A stretch of 64,000 nucleotides of DNA from Ktedonosporobacter rubrisoli (GCF_004208415.1 NZ_CP035758.1:5022001-5086000); one strand, 5' to 3'; positions 24,307-32,956 are shown, counted from the first letter of the stretch. Notes: generated from the sequence alone by a model not told the origin. Program-made: numbers and translations.

Positions 24307-24705
24307 CTAGGCAGTTGCGGGCGCCTTGTTCAAGGATTCCGCAATCGCTTCAGCAGCTGAACGGGCAGCCTCTACCACCCCTTTTGGGACATCCGCAATC
24401 GGGGATGCATTTACATCAAGCAATTCGTCAAGGGAACGACCCTCCAGTTGTGGTACTGGCTTCAAACTAGCAAAAACAGTTATTCCTCTGAGCTGCTCTG
24501 CCTTAATAATGGTGCGGGTAAGAGGATGGGCGACGAGAGCAACGTATGTCCGGCCACGATAACGACCACCGGCAAGACCGGTAGCGCAACGCCCAAGTTT
24601 CTTGAGAGCACCGATGCGTTTGTAGAAAAGGCGCGCTTGCCTATAGGCCAGGGCAAGCTGAACAAGCCATGCCAGGAGCGCAACAATGGCGACCTTTTCA
24701 ATCAT
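24307..24705 (-). CDS. gutM: GutM-family PTS operon activator protein
   Basis: A 132-residue protein of the GutM (SrlM) family. It has an N-terminal membrane helix (IEKVAIVALLAWLVQLALAY) followed by RLFYKRIGALKKLGR, GRYRGRTYVALVAH and QLRGITVFASLKPVPQLEG. In E. coli the GutM protein activates the glucitol operon; its mechanism is poorly known. Its presence next to the EII genes is the typical context and supports a polyol-type PTS. It lies 46 bases after the bh-type gene. Confidence 0.8.
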   Translation of the reverse strand: MIEKVAIVALLAWLVQLALAYRQARLFYKRIGALKKLGRCATGLAGGRYRGRTYVALVAHPLTRTIIKAEQLRGITVFASLKPVPQLEGRSLDELLDVNASPIADVPKGVVEAARSAAEAIAESLNKAPATA

Positions 24706-24751
24706 TCCAACCTCCCCAAGAACGGCGAAGATATACTCTTGTACTTACCAA

Positions 24752-25063
24752 TCAAAGACAGACGTCGGCAAGTTCACGAGACAATTCAATGGGTTTATAA
24801 ATCATCCGTTTGGGCAGACTTGAGGCAAAAGAGACCGGATGAGATATTGCCTCGCCTTTCAAGCGTCGTGACAGCGCAAAAGCGCGTCCCGGCAGATCAC
24901 GGCAATACTGCCACATCAGTTCCGTTACTGGCTTCTCAATCGTTCGTTTGCAACGATTACACGTAATACGCTTTATATAGAGAGAAGCGTATAAAATGGT
25001 ATGCGTTGTCATACTCCCACAAAATAGGCAATTCAGTTCCGTCTGACAGGCTATCATAACCAT
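24752..25063 (-). CDS. Small CxxC protein of the 'bh' type found with polyol PTS genes
   Basis: A 103-residue soluble protein with two CxxC motifs that probably bind zinc (NCLFCGSMTTH and TCNRCKRTIEKPV, residues ~11-40), followed by a helical basic region and FASSLPKRMIYKPIELSREL. It resembles the short 'bh' proteins of unknown role encoded with glucitol-type PTS genes in Firmicutes (from memory, not searched). The ATG at 25063 is chosen because AAAGGG precedes it and the domain begins right after; the frame is open further upstream but overlaps ispD. Confidence 0.6.
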   Translation of the reverse strand: MVMIACQTELNCLFCGSMTTHTILYASLYIKRITCNRCKRTIEKPVTELMWQYCRDLPGRAFALSRRLKGEAISHPVSFASSLPKRMIYKPIELSRELADVCL

Positions 25064-25158
25064 GCCGCCCTTTACAGTGGATGCCAGTCGCGGCATCCCA
25101 ACGACACCTATCTCCACAGGATAGCGGCTCCTTCCGCGAGCCCTATCGCTATGCAGGG

Positions 25159-25896
25159 TCACCAAAAACGCCGATGTCGGCTCAACTTTTCAGCGTGTAG
25201 AAGATCGTGAGCCGTGGTAATCTTCAAGTTGTTTACATCACTCTCGACGATAGCAACAGGATAACCGACACGTTCCAGAGAGGCAGCGGTATCAGTTCCA
25301 ACAAACTGATCCTGCTGAGCTCGATCATAAGCATCGAGCAGCAGAGATGCGCGAAAGGCCTGGGGGGTCTGGGCGCGCCACACCTGTTCGCCTTCAAAAC
25401 ATTTCTGGATATTATGAGTCTCGCTAACCTGTACGATGAGATCCTCTTCTTGTAAAGGCGCGGCGAGAATAGCGCCACCTAAGTCACGCGCTTTCTCGAC
25501 AAGCTGCTGCACCTTCTCCGCAGAGATAAAGGGACGTGCCCCGTCATGTATCAGGATCACTTCAATTTCACCCGCTTGAATCTGGGGACGCAGGGCCTCA
25601 AGCGCGCACATTTCAGAGGCGTGCCGGGTGGCTCCTCCCTGCACGACTCGCCGCACCTTGTGACATTGGGCTGTATAGGCCAGCTTCGTAAGCTGCTCTT
25701 GCTCACCTGCTGCCGCGACAAGCACGATCTCATCCACTACAGGACAATGCTCAAAGGCCTCAATGGCATAGATAATCACAGGCTTCCCGTTCACAGGCAG
25801 AAATACTTTATTAATTGGTTGCCCCATGCGCGTTCCTTGTCCCGCGCCCAACACCACAGCAACGACACGCATCGATGAATCCTGCTTCCTGAACAT
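25159..25896 (-). CDS. ispD: IspD-type cytidylyltransferase (MEP or polyol-phosphate)
   Basis: A 245-residue enzyme of the IspD/TarI family: VVAVVLGAGQGTRMGQPINK (CTP-binding loop and Lys), LIHDGARPFIS, QTPQAFRASLLLDAYDRA and NNLKITTAHDLLHAE. IspD joins MEP with CTP to give CDP-methylerythritol; TarI does the same with ribitol 5-phosphate. It is the first gene of the operon that encodes the glucitol-type PTS and the DRL-like enzyme, which points to a shared polyol phosphate. GGTGAAAC precedes the ATG at 25896. The family is sure; the choice between MEP and another substrate is not. Confidence 0.8.
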   Translation of the reverse strand: MFRKQDSSMRVVAVVLGAGQGTRMGQPINKVFLPVNGKPVIIYAIEAFEHCPVVDEIVLVAAAGEQEQLTKLAYTAQCHKVRRVVQGGATRHASEMCALEALRPQIQAGEIEVILIHDGARPFISAEKVQQLVEKARDLGGAILAAPLQEEDLIVQVSETHNIQKCFEGEQVWRAQTPQAFRASLLLDAYDRAQQDQFVGTDTAASLERVGYPVAIVESDVNNLKITTAHDLLHAEKLSRHRRFW

Positions 25897-25898
25897 TG

Positions 25899-25931
25899 TT
25901 TCACCTTTGTGCATATTCGGTATTTTGTGCG
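25899..25931. promoter_or_regulatory. Candidate SorC-type operator pair at the ispD promoter
   Basis: TGTGCA (25908-25913) and TGTGCG (25926-25931) lie in the same orientation exactly 18 bases apart, around and just after the expected start point of the ispD transcript. The first is preceded by TTTCAC with a 3-base gap, as at the sorC promoter, although this part overlaps the ispD ribosome site. Confidence 0.45.
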
Positions 25932-25961
25932 AGTATACCATCGGTTCCTAAATTTTGTCAA
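25932..25961 (-). promoter_or_regulatory. Promoter of the ispD-PTS operon
   Basis: On the minus strand TTGACA (25961-25956) and TATACT (25937-25932) are 18 bases apart, 36 bases before the ispD ATG. Both boxes are close to consensus. Confidence 0.7.
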
Positions 25962-26022
25962 GAGCAGCAGTGGTTTATGGGTTTCGGGACCTTGACAAAC
26001 TGTATTTTCACTCCGTGTGCTA

Positions 26023-26051
26023 TTGACACTCGCTCATCAGCATGGTACATT
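26023..26051 (+). promoter_or_regulatory. Promoter of the acetoin-dehydrogenase-like operon
   Basis: TTGACA (26023-26028) and TACATT (26046-26051) are 17 bases apart. The leader to the E1alpha ATG is about 180 bases. A second TTGACA at 25992-25997 has no matching -10. Confidence 0.7.
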
Positions 26052-26082
26052 GAATATATGTGCAGCCTTGAATTTTTGTGCA
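26050..26082. promoter_or_regulatory. Candidate SorC-type operator pair at the E1alpha promoter
   Basis: TTGAATATATGTGCA (26050-26064) and TTGAATTTTTGTGCA (26068-26082) are direct repeats with 13 of 15 bases the same and a period of 18. They sit at and just after the expected start point, a typical position for repression. Confidence 0.5.
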
Positions 26083-26234
26083 ATATAGAAAGAGCGGGTG
26101 CCAGAGCGACAACGTGGTGCCAGGACGACCGCCTACGCTGCGCAAGGATCGCTCCCACAACCGAACCACGTGGCCGTATCAAGCTAGACTGGCAACGCTA
26201 CCAAATGCGTCTTTCATACCAGGAGTGATAGCAT

Positions 26235-27209
26235 ATGTCTGAACGTCCTCCAGAGCTTTCTCCACAACAGCTTCGTAGCTTGCTCGGAACCATGTACCGT
26301 ATTCGTGCCTTCGAGGAAAAGGTTGACGAACTATTTATGCGTGGTGAAATACATGGTACCACACACCTTTCCATCGGGGAAGAGGCAACGCCTACCGGAG
26401 CACTGATGGCCTTACAACCTGACGACTACATTACTAGTACGCACCGCGGACACGGCCACTGCATCAGCAAGGGTGCAGATATCAATCTTATGATGGCCGA
26501 GCTACTGGGCAAAGAGACCGGCTACTGCCGCGGACGTGGTGGCTCGATGCATATCGCCGATGTGAAGGCTGGCAACCTTGGGGCAAACGGGGTAGTCGGC
26601 GGAGGCATTCCGATCGCTACTGGCGTGGGCCTGAGCATCCAATTACAGGGGAATGGGCGCGTCTGCCTTTGCTTCTTTGGCGATGGTGCCAGCAACGAAG
26701 GCACCTTCCACGAAGCAGTTAACATGGCGGCAACCTGGGATCTGCCAGTGATCTTCTTATGCGAAAATAACCAGTACGGTATGTCCATGTCCACAAAGCG
26801 TTCCATGCGCAACGAGACCATAGCCCAGCGCGCCACGGCTTACGGTATTCCCGGCGAGCGTGTTGACGGCAATGATGTATTCGCCGTCTATGAGGCCGTA
26901 TACAAGGCAGCTCAGCGCGCCCGCGCCGGTCAGGGACCTTCCCTGATTGAGGCTTATACCTATCGCTATAAGGGCCACTCAAAAAGCGATCAGAACCGCT
27001 ATCGCACGCGCGACGAGATCCGCGAATGGCAAGGCCGCGATCCCATCAAGCGCCTGAGCGAATATCTCATCGCGCACAACGTTATGAGCCAGGAAGAGAT
27101 TAAGCAGGAAGAGGCTGCGGCATACCAAGTTATCGAAGATGGCTATCAGTTCGCATTAAGCAGTCCAGAGCCAGATCCTGAGACCCTGCTCGAAGGAGTA
27201 TATGCATGA
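26235..27209 (+). CDS. Thiamine-PP dehydrogenase E1 alpha subunit (acetoin/pyruvate dehydrogenase type)
   Basis: A 324-residue E1alpha subunit. It carries [26 protein letters not shown] and the TPP/Mg motif [18 protein letters not shown]...CENN. Length and motifs fit AcoA/PdhA. With E1beta it decarboxylates a 2-oxo acid or cleaves an acyloin such as acetoin and hands the acyl group to lipoyl-E2. AGGAGTGA precedes the ATG. It overlaps E1beta by four bases (ATGA). Position beside a polyol-phosphate PTS and the shared promoter elements suggest a role in that pathway. Family sequence alone does not separate pyruvate from acetoin activity. Confidence 0.85.
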   Translation: MSERPPELSPQQLRSLLGTMYRIRAFEEKVDELFMRGEIHGTTHLSIGEEATPTGALMALQPDDYITSTHRGHGHCISKGADINLMMAELLGKETGYCRGRGGSMHIADVKAGNLGANGVVGGGIPIATGVGLSIQLQGNGRVCLCFFGDGASNEGTFHEAVNMAATWDLPVIFLCENNQYGMSMSTKRSMRNETIAQRATAYGIPGERVDGNDVFAVYEAVYKAAQRARAGQGPSLIEAYTYRYKGHSKSDQNRYRTRDEIREWQGRDPIKRLSEYLIAHNVMSQEEIKQEEAAAYQVIEDGYQFALSSPEPDPETLLEGVYA

Positions 27210-28255
27210 CAACGACACAAACGCCAGCAACATCTGCTACGACAACAGCCCAATTCGAACCATCCTTAAAAGAAATGACCTATGCTGAAGCCGTCAGAGA
27301 GGCTCTGAGCGAAGAAATGCGCCGTGACCCACGCGTCTTTTTAATGGGCGAGGATGTTGGCATTTATGGCGGAGCTTTCGGCGTCACACGCGGCATGCTT
27401 GAGGAATTTGGCGAGGAGCGCATTCGCGATACGCCTATCTCCGAAGCCGCCCTGGCCGGCGCTGGCACGGGAGCAGCTCTGACCGGTATGCGCCCTGTTG
27501 TTGAGTTCCAATTCAGCGATTTTATGGGCATCGCCATGGACCAGATCGTCAACCAGACCGCCAAGCTGCGCTTTATGTTTGGCGGAAAGGCCGAGGTCCC
27601 GGTTGTGTTTCGCGGACCGCTCGGCTCGGGAACAGGCGCCGCTGCGCAGCACTCGCAGAGCCTGGAAGCCTGGTTCGCGCACGTGCCCGGCCTGAAGGTA
27701 GTCTTGCCCTCTACGCCTGCCGACGTCAAGGGCCTGCTCATTGCGGCCATCAGAGATCTCAACCCGGTTGTTTTCCTGGAGCATAAGGTGCTCTACAAGC
27801 AGAAAGGCATGGTGCCGACCGGCGATTGGGAGGTACCGATAGGCAAGGCCGATATCAAGCGGACGGGCAAGGACTTGACCATCATCGCCTGGTCCATCGA
27901 GGTACCGCGCGCGCTTGCCGCCGCTCAACGCCTGGCGCAGGATGGGATCGAGGCCGAAGTTGTAGATGTACGAACTTTACGGCCGCTGGATGCCGAGACG
28001 CTTATTGCCTCGGCGCGCAAGACTGGACGCGTTCTTATCGTGCATGAAGCAGTGCTAAGCGGTGGTTTTGGTGGCGAAGTTGCGGCCCGTATCGCCTCCA
28101 GCGAGGCTTTCTATTATCTGGATGCGCCTATTATGCGCCTGGGTGGAGCTGAGATTCCCATTCCTTATAATCCCGTTCTGGAAAAGCGCGCAACTCCTCA
28201 AGAAGAGGATATCTATCAGGCCGCCTGCCAGTTATTACAACGCAACCCAGCGTAG
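27206..28255 (+). CDS. Thiamine-PP dehydrogenase E1 beta subunit
   Basis: A 349-residue E1beta subunit. Key stretches are [58 protein letters not shown] and [20 protein letters not shown]. The transketolase-type C-terminal domain carries [17 protein letters not shown]. It forms the alpha2beta2 E1 with the upstream gene, to which it is translationally coupled. The N-terminus carries an extra ~20 Thr/Ala-rich residues before the domain. It resembles AcoB and PdhB. Confidence 0.85.
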   Translation: MTTTQTPATSATTTAQFEPSLKEMTYAEAVREALSEEMRRDPRVFLMGEDVGIYGGAFGVTRGMLEEFGEERIRDTPISEAALAGAGTGAALTGMRPVVEFQFSDFMGIAMDQIVNQTAKLRFMFGGKAEVPVVFRGPLGSGTGAAAQHSQSLEAWFAHVPGLKVVLPSTPADVKGLLIAAIRDLNPVVFLEHKVLYKQKGMVPTGDWEVPIGKADIKRTGKDLTIIAWSIEVPRALAAAQRLAQDGIEAEVVDVRTLRPLDAETLIASARKTGRVLIVHEAVLSGGFGGEVAARIASSEAFYYLDAPIMRLGGAEIPIPYNPVLEKRATPQEEDIYQAACQLLQRNPA

Positions 28256-28301
28256 CAGGGGCGCTCTTAGCAGCGCCCACACTGTGTAGGAGAGATGATA
28301 A

Positions 28302-29723
28302 ATGGAGAAACCCCTGACCATGCCTAAGCTCGGCATGACCATGACCGAGGGCACGGTACTCAACTGGATCTACAAAGAAGGCGACCTGGTAGAGAAAGGC
28401 GAACCGCTTCTTGAGGTCATGACCGACAAGGTAAATATCGAGGTAGAGGCCCCCTTCACGGCTCGCCTCAAGCAGATTTTAGCCCAGGATGGCGAGACGC
28501 TGCCCGTAGGAGCACCGCTGGCTGTCCTGGTTGACGATACAGAAGATAGCACAGCCAGCACGCAGGCCGCACAAGCTGTCAGCCGATCAGCCCCCGCGGC
28601 TGTAGCCAGCACACCAACCACGGCAAGCAGCCCGGCTCTGGCCATCCGTGAGCAGACGAGCTCTGCGCCGGTAGCCAGTACACCGGCGGCCAAACGCGAG
28701 GCAGCCCTGCATGGCATCGATCTCCATGCCATCGTCGAGACAGGTGCCAGGCCTCCTCTGCATCGAGACGATGTACTTGCTTTTCTACAGAGTAAACAGG
28801 ATAAAGCCGTGCGCGCCACGCCTATTGCCCAGAAGATGGCTCGCGAGCATCAGATAGATCTGGCAGCCCTGGCCGCCCTCAAAGCTGGCGAGAAGGTCAC
28901 CCGGGCCGATATAGAGGCTCATCTTGCCGCCGGCCCACAAAGCACCAACCATGTAGCCTCAGACGCCGTACCTACGCCCGTTCCCAACGAGCAGGCAAAG
29001 GTCCCGGAGGACAGCGAATTGCTGCCTCTTACCCCTGTCCGGCGGATTATTGCTCAGCGGATGCTTACCAGCATCAATACTATTCCGCATATCTATCTTG
29101 ACACCGAAATAGACATGAGCGAGGCCCAGCGCACCCGCCAGGCTCTCGGACAAAGCCTTAAGGCTCAGGGAGAGCCGGCTCCTTCTTTAACTGCCATACT
29201 GCTGCGCGCGGTCGCTGCGGCCCTCACCTTACATCCAGAGGTCAACGCAGCCCTTGAAACAGGCGCGGATGGGAAAGAAGCCATTCGCCGCTGGCATAAT
29301 GTCAATATCGGTATAGCCGTCGATACGGAGCAAGCCTTACTTACGCCGGTCCTGCGCAACGCCCAGCAGCGTAATGTACCCGAGCTGGCCCGCGAGCTGC
29401 GCCGCCTCACGCAATTAGCGCGCGATGGTGCGCTCAAACCTGAAGATCTCAGCGGAGCAACCTTCACAGTTTCTAATCTTGGGATGTACGGCATTGACAC
29501 TTTTCATGCTATCATAGTTCCAGGACAGAGTTCTATCCTTGCTGTCGGCAAGATTACGAAGCGAGGAGTTGTCATCGAGGATGACAGCGGTGAGCGTATC
29601 GAGATACGCCCAATCATGAAGGTCTCGCTTTCGGCAGATCATCGCGTCCTGGACGGGGCAAGTGGAAGTCGCTTCTTGCAACGACTCAAGGCATTTCTAG
29701 AGAACCCATATCTATTACTCTAA
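28302..29723 (+). CDS. Dihydrolipoamide acyltransferase (E2) with two E3-binding-like domains
   Basis: A 473-residue E2 subunit. The lipoyl domain (1-77) holds the lipoylated Lys in EVMTDKVNIEVEAP. After an Ala/Thr/Pro linker come two peripheral-subunit-binding-type modules: KREAALHGIDLHAIVETG (~129-160) and AQKMAREHQIDLAALAAL (~170-207). The catalytic domain (~235-473) ends with the active-site SADHRVLDGASGSRFLQRLK. It accepts the acyl group from E1 and gives acyl-CoA. No E3 (lipoamide dehydrogenase) gene is in the window, so E3 must come from elsewhere. AGGAGAGATGATAA precedes the ATG. Confidence 0.85.
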   Translation: MEKPLTMPKLGMTMTEGTVLNWIYKEGDLVEKGEPLLEVMTDKVNIEVEAPFTARLKQILAQDGETLPVGAPLAVLVDDTEDSTASTQAAQAVSRSAPAAVASTPTTASSPALAIREQTSSAPVASTPAAKREAALHGIDLHAIVETGARPPLHRDDVLAFLQSKQDKAVRATPIAQKMAREHQIDLAALAALKAGEKVTRADIEAHLAAGPQSTNHVASDAVPTPVPNEQAKVPEDSELLPLTPVRRIIAQRMLTSINTIPHIYLDTEIDMSEAQRTRQALGQSLKAQGEPAPSLTAILLRAVAAALTLHPEVNAALETGADGKEAIRRWHNVNIGIAVDTEQALLTPVLRNAQQRNVPELARELRRLTQLARDGALKPEDLSGATFTVSNLGMYGIDTFHAIIVPGQSSILAVGKITKRGVVIEDDSGERIEIRPIMKVSLSADHRVLDGASGSRFLQRLKAFLENPYLLL

Positions 29724-29741
29724 GCATAAAGGAGAGGCTAC

Positions 29742-30005
29742 ATGCACCAGGCAAAGGTGATTGTGCGCCACGAAGTGGGCCTGCACGCTCGGCCTGCCGC
29801 ACAATTTGTGAAGCTCGCCAAACAATTTAAAAGCAACATCACGATCACTGCTAAAGGCAAAACTGTCAATGCCAAAAGTATGGTTCTATTGCTTACGCTC
29901 GCTGTAGGCAAAAACACCGAGATTGAGGTAGCGGCAGAAGGAGAAGACGAGCAGGAAGCTGTTACAGCGCTTGTAGGACTGGTAGAGCGCAACTTCGAGG
30001 AATAA
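29742..30005 (+). CDS. ptsH: PTS phosphocarrier protein HPr
   Basis: An 87-residue HPr. The active His lies in VGLHARPAAQFVKLA (about residue 15) and the regulatory Ser in NAKSMVLLLTLAV (about 46). The Ser environment differs from the usual LKSIMGVMSLG. HPr carries phosphate from EI to EIIA. It is the last gene of the E1-E2 operon, 18 bases after the E2 stop, with AAAGGAGAGG before the ATG, and meets the convergent EI gene at a perfect palindromic terminator. No HPr kinase gene is seen here. Confidence 0.9.
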   Translation: MHQAKVIVRHEVGLHARPAAQFVKLAKQFKSNITITAKGKTVNAKSMVLLLTLAVGKNTEIEVAAEGEDEQEAVTALVGLVERNFEE

Positions 30006-30035
30006 TCCCATACAGCATTAACAGAAGTTTGTTCC

Positions 30036-30059
30036 CAGGGCACGAATATTCGTGCCCTG
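30036..30059. terminator. Bidirectional terminator (24-bp perfect palindrome)
   Basis: CAGGGCACGAAT and ATTCGTGCCCTG are adjacent complementary arms with no separate loop, followed by TATTTG. It lies between the convergent ptsH and ptsI genes and probably ends both transcripts. Confidence 0.75.
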
Positions 30060-30085
30060 TATTTGTATCGTTGCCAGGCTCGGCT

Positions 30086-31828
30086 TTATAAGAGGATCTG
30101 CTCTATCTCGTCAGCGCTCTCAGCAGCCAGGACGCGTTGCACAATCTCCTGCGCCTCGCCCCGGGTTGTCGAGCGAATAATCTGTTTGACAGCGTTGAGT
30201 GAATTGACCTCCATGCTAAATTCATCGAGGCCAACGCCAAGTAAGAACTTGCAAGCTCGTGGATTGCCCGCCATTTCTCCACACATGCCAATCCAGCGGT
30301 TATACTTATGGGCAGTCGTGATGATCTGGGCTATCGAGCGCATCACGGCAGGATGGAAGGGACGATGGAGTTCAACCAGATTGGCATTCATGCGATCGCT
30401 GGCAAGAGTATACTGCGAGAGATCATTCGTCCCAATGCTAAAGAAATCGGCATCCTTAGAGAGCACATCGACCAGCAAGGCCGCAGCCGGCGTCTCAATC
30501 ATAATGCCCTGGCGAATCTTATTGCTCACAGGATTTTTCAAGATTCCCTCGGCCAACAACATGGCCTCGGTTTCAGCGACAAAGGCTCTTGCCTGCCGCA
30601 GCTCGCGCGAATCGCAGATCATCGGATACATAATCCAGAGCGAGGCAGGGTTGTGCTCTGCCGCGCGCAGCAAAGCGCGTACTTGCGTGCGGAACAAGGG
30701 CTGATGCTTCTCAGCCAGGCACAGACGGATGCCACGCAGGCCGAGGAAAGGATTATCTTCATGCTCAAGCGAGAGATAAGGGATGCTTTTATCTCCGCCG
30801 ATATCGAGCGTGCGCACGATAACCGTCTTGCCAGCAAAAGCCTTCAGCACGGTGCTATATGCTTCAAACTGCTCTTCTTCGCTGGGTGGCGTCGTGCGAT
30901 CCAGGAAAAGGAACTCAGTGCGGAAAAGCCCGACCCCATTTGCTCCCGCCTCCACGGCTGGCAGGGCGTCCTTAGAACGCCCAATATTGGCGGCAACTTC
31001 TACTTTCACCCCATCCGGGGTAACGGCGGGCAAGGTTCGCAAGGCCTGCAGCTCTTGCTGCAGTTTTCGATATTGCTCTAGAGCCGTTTGATACTGTACC
31101 ACGGTCGCCTCGTCAGGATCGATGACTACTTCGCCGCTACTGCCATCCAGAGCAACGCGGGCCGAGGCAATATTCTCCTGGCGCAACTTCTCTAGTAAGC
31201 CAGTGGCACCCACAACTGCCGGTATACCCAATTGGCGAGCCAGAATAGCCGTATGCGAGGTAGGTCCACCCTGCTCGGTTGCCAGACCCAATACCAGTTG
31301 GGCATCAAGCCCCGCAGTATCTGAAGGGAGCAAATCGCGGGCAACGATAATTGCCGGATGCTGCAAATGGCGCAACTGGGGAACAGGCTTCCCTTGCAGG
31401 TGGCAGATAACTCTCGTGCGAATATCATAAATATCGGTCGCACGCGCCTGGAAGTAGCTATCGCTGAGATTGGCCAGCAATTGAGCAAACTCATCGGCGG
31501 CTTCCCACAAAGCCTGCTCAGCATTCATCAACCCATCCTCAATACGCTGATAAGCGGATTCCAACAGCGCTTCATCTTCAAGGATCAAGAGATGAGCATC
31601 AAATATAGCGGCTTCTTCCTTCCCAAGACGCTCACTCACCTGATCACGTAGCTGAGTTATTTCTTGCTTGGAAGCCTGAATTGCGCGGTCCAGGCGTTCT
31701 TTCTCAGCGGCTACTGCTTCTGGCACAAGCTGTTCATGCGAAATGAGAGGCGGTGTGGGATCATAGAGGATATAACTTCCTACCGCCACGCCACTTGCGG
31801 CGGGCGTGCCTCGTAAGGCGATTGTCAT
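30086..31828 (-). CDS. ptsI: PTS enzyme I (phosphoenolpyruvate-protein phosphotransferase)
   Basis: A 580-residue EI of standard length. The N-terminal HPr-binding/phosphohistidine part carries the active His in EQGGPTSHTAILARQLGIP; the C-terminal PEP-binding barrel has GLFRTEFLFLDR, RTLDIGGDK, IGTNDLSQYTLASDR and CGEMAGNP. It uses PEP to phosphorylate HPr. It follows the SorC-type regulator after 19 bases on the same strand, so regulator and EI form one operon. Having EI and HPr within the substrate-specific locus suggests that this PTS is dedicated to, or was acquired together with, this pathway. Confidence 0.92.
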   Translation of the reverse strand: MTIALRGTPAASGVAVGSYILYDPTPPLISHEQLVPEAVAAEKERLDRAIQASKQEITQLRDQVSERLGKEEAAIFDAHLLILEDEALLESAYQRIEDGLMNAEQALWEAADEFAQLLANLSDSYFQARATDIYDIRTRVICHLQGKPVPQLRHLQHPAIIVARDLLPSDTAGLDAQLVLGLATEQGGPTSHTAILARQLGIPAVVGATGLLEKLRQENIASARVALDGSSGEVVIDPDEATVVQYQTALEQYRKLQQELQALRTLPAVTPDGVKVEVAANIGRSKDALPAVEAGANGVGLFRTEFLFLDRTTPPSEEEQFEAYSTVLKAFAGKTVIVRTLDIGGDKSIPYLSLEHEDNPFLGLRGIRLCLAEKHQPLFRTQVRALLRAAEHNPASLWIMYPMICDSRELRQARAFVAETEAMLLAEGILKNPVSNKIRQGIMIETPAAALLVDVLSKDADFFSIGTNDLSQYTLASDRMNANLVELHRPFHPAVMRSIAQIITTAHKYNRWIGMCGEMAGNPRACKFLLGVGLDEFSMEVNSLNAVKQIIRSTTRGEAQEIVQRVLAAESADEIEQILL

Positions 31829-31847
31829 CTAAACCTCACTTTATCAG

Positions 31848-32855
31848 TTATCCTGATAACTCTACATATTCACGGCTCGTGGCTAACTGGAGCACTGCAC
31901 GAGCACAGGGTTCATCCGTAATGAGCACCTTTACGACACCTGTCCGTAACGCACCCAAAATGGCCTCATTCTTGGCTACTCCTGCCGCTACAGCGATGAC
32001 CAGAGGCACCTTTCGCATCGTTGCAAAGGGGACGGTGATTGTCCGATCGAGCATTTCAGTTGCACATAACTGTCCATCGATATTAAAGTAGCAGCCACAG
32101 ATATCTCCTACCGCTCCCTGGCTACGAATCACCTCAAGCTCATTCTCATCCATATAGCCCGCCCTGAAGAGGCCAGAAGCCTCGGGACGAGCTCCACCAA
32201 TCCCCACAAGAGCCATATCCATCTGCTCCATCGTCTGGAAGGAGCGCCGTAAACTACGCTCTTTGAGCAAGCCATTGCGCACTGTGGCGTCAGCTACCAA
32301 TAAAGGAGCATGCAGGTAGTAGCAGCGCCCACCATAGGCATCGGCAAGACGACGGGCTATATCGGGACCGTCAATGTCGGGCATCGAAGAGGTATCAACA
32401 CTTCCCATTAATTGTACAATATTGAGAGGAAGACGACGGCGGGGACGCAACCCTTTCAACATCTCAAGCATTGAGGTACCCCACGAGATGCCGACAATAC
32501 GAATTGCCTCATCTCCCGCCGCTTGCGATTCTTGAATGCGGCGGTCTGTGTAACGAGCCGCCAGAGCCCCTACATGGCTCAGAACAAGCTCGTCAGGCGA
32601 TGAACTTAGCAACACTTGAGCATCCTGTAAACCGAAGCGTTGCATCAACTCATCGCGCAGAGAAGTGGAGGTACGCAGAGGATGATGTACGTGAATATCT
32701 ACCAGGCCAAGCTCTCTTGAACGTGTAAGTAAACGCGATACACCAGAGCGAGAGACCCCAATCACTTTGGCTATCTGTTCCTGCGTATAGTTTTCTTCGT
32801 AATAGAGGCTAGCAACCTCCGTCAAAAGGTAGATGTCGTCGCTCTCAAGCGTCAT
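31848..32855 (-). CDS. SorC-family sugar-phosphate-responsive regulator
   Basis: A 335-residue regulator with an N-terminal HTH (NYTQEQIAKVIGVSRSGVSR, about residues 20-40) and a SorC/DeoR-type effector domain (IVGISWGTSMLEML, GVVKVLITDEPCARAVLQL). Members bind phosphorylated sugars or polyols. The ATG at 32855 is chosen because the HTH domain starts there and the predicted promoter lies at 32957-32985; a longer frame would begin at 32978, inside the promoter. It is probably the regulator of the three PTS-linked operons. Confidence 0.85.
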   Translation of the reverse strand: MTLESDDIYLLTEVASLYYEENYTQEQIAKVIGVSRSGVSRLLTRSRELGLVDIHVHHPLRTSTSLRDELMQRFGLQDAQVLLSSSPDELVLSHVGALAARYTDRRIQESQAAGDEAIRIVGISWGTSMLEMLKGLRPRRRLPLNIVQLMGSVDTSSMPDIDGPDIARRLADAYGGRCYYLHAPLLVADATVRNGLLKERSLRRSFQTMEQMDMALVGIGGARPEASGLFRAGYMDENELEVIRSQGAVGDICGCYFNIDGQLCATEMLDRTITVPFATMRKVPLVIAVAAGVAKNEAILGALRTGVVKVLITDEPCARAVLQLATSREYVELSG

Positions 32856-32929
32856 ACGCGCATATCCTTCGCATATATGGATCTGATTTTCCCGCTCATC
32901 AGGACGAAAGGAAGTACCAGATCGCCATG

Positions 32930-32945
32930 TTTCACAAATGTGCAA
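32930..32945. promoter_or_regulatory. Candidate autoregulatory SorC operator
   Basis: TTTCACAAATGTGCAA is an imperfect inverted repeat (TTCACA / TGTGCAA) just after the -10 box of the sorC promoter. It contains TGTGCA, and ATGTGCAnnCTTGA is shared with the site at 26058-26071. Confidence 0.5.
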
Positions 32946-32956
32946 TCTTGAGATTA

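Noticed and set aside
30308-31081. 257-residue open frame opposite ptsI
   Set aside because: Shadow of the enzyme I gene; no domain and no ribosome site.
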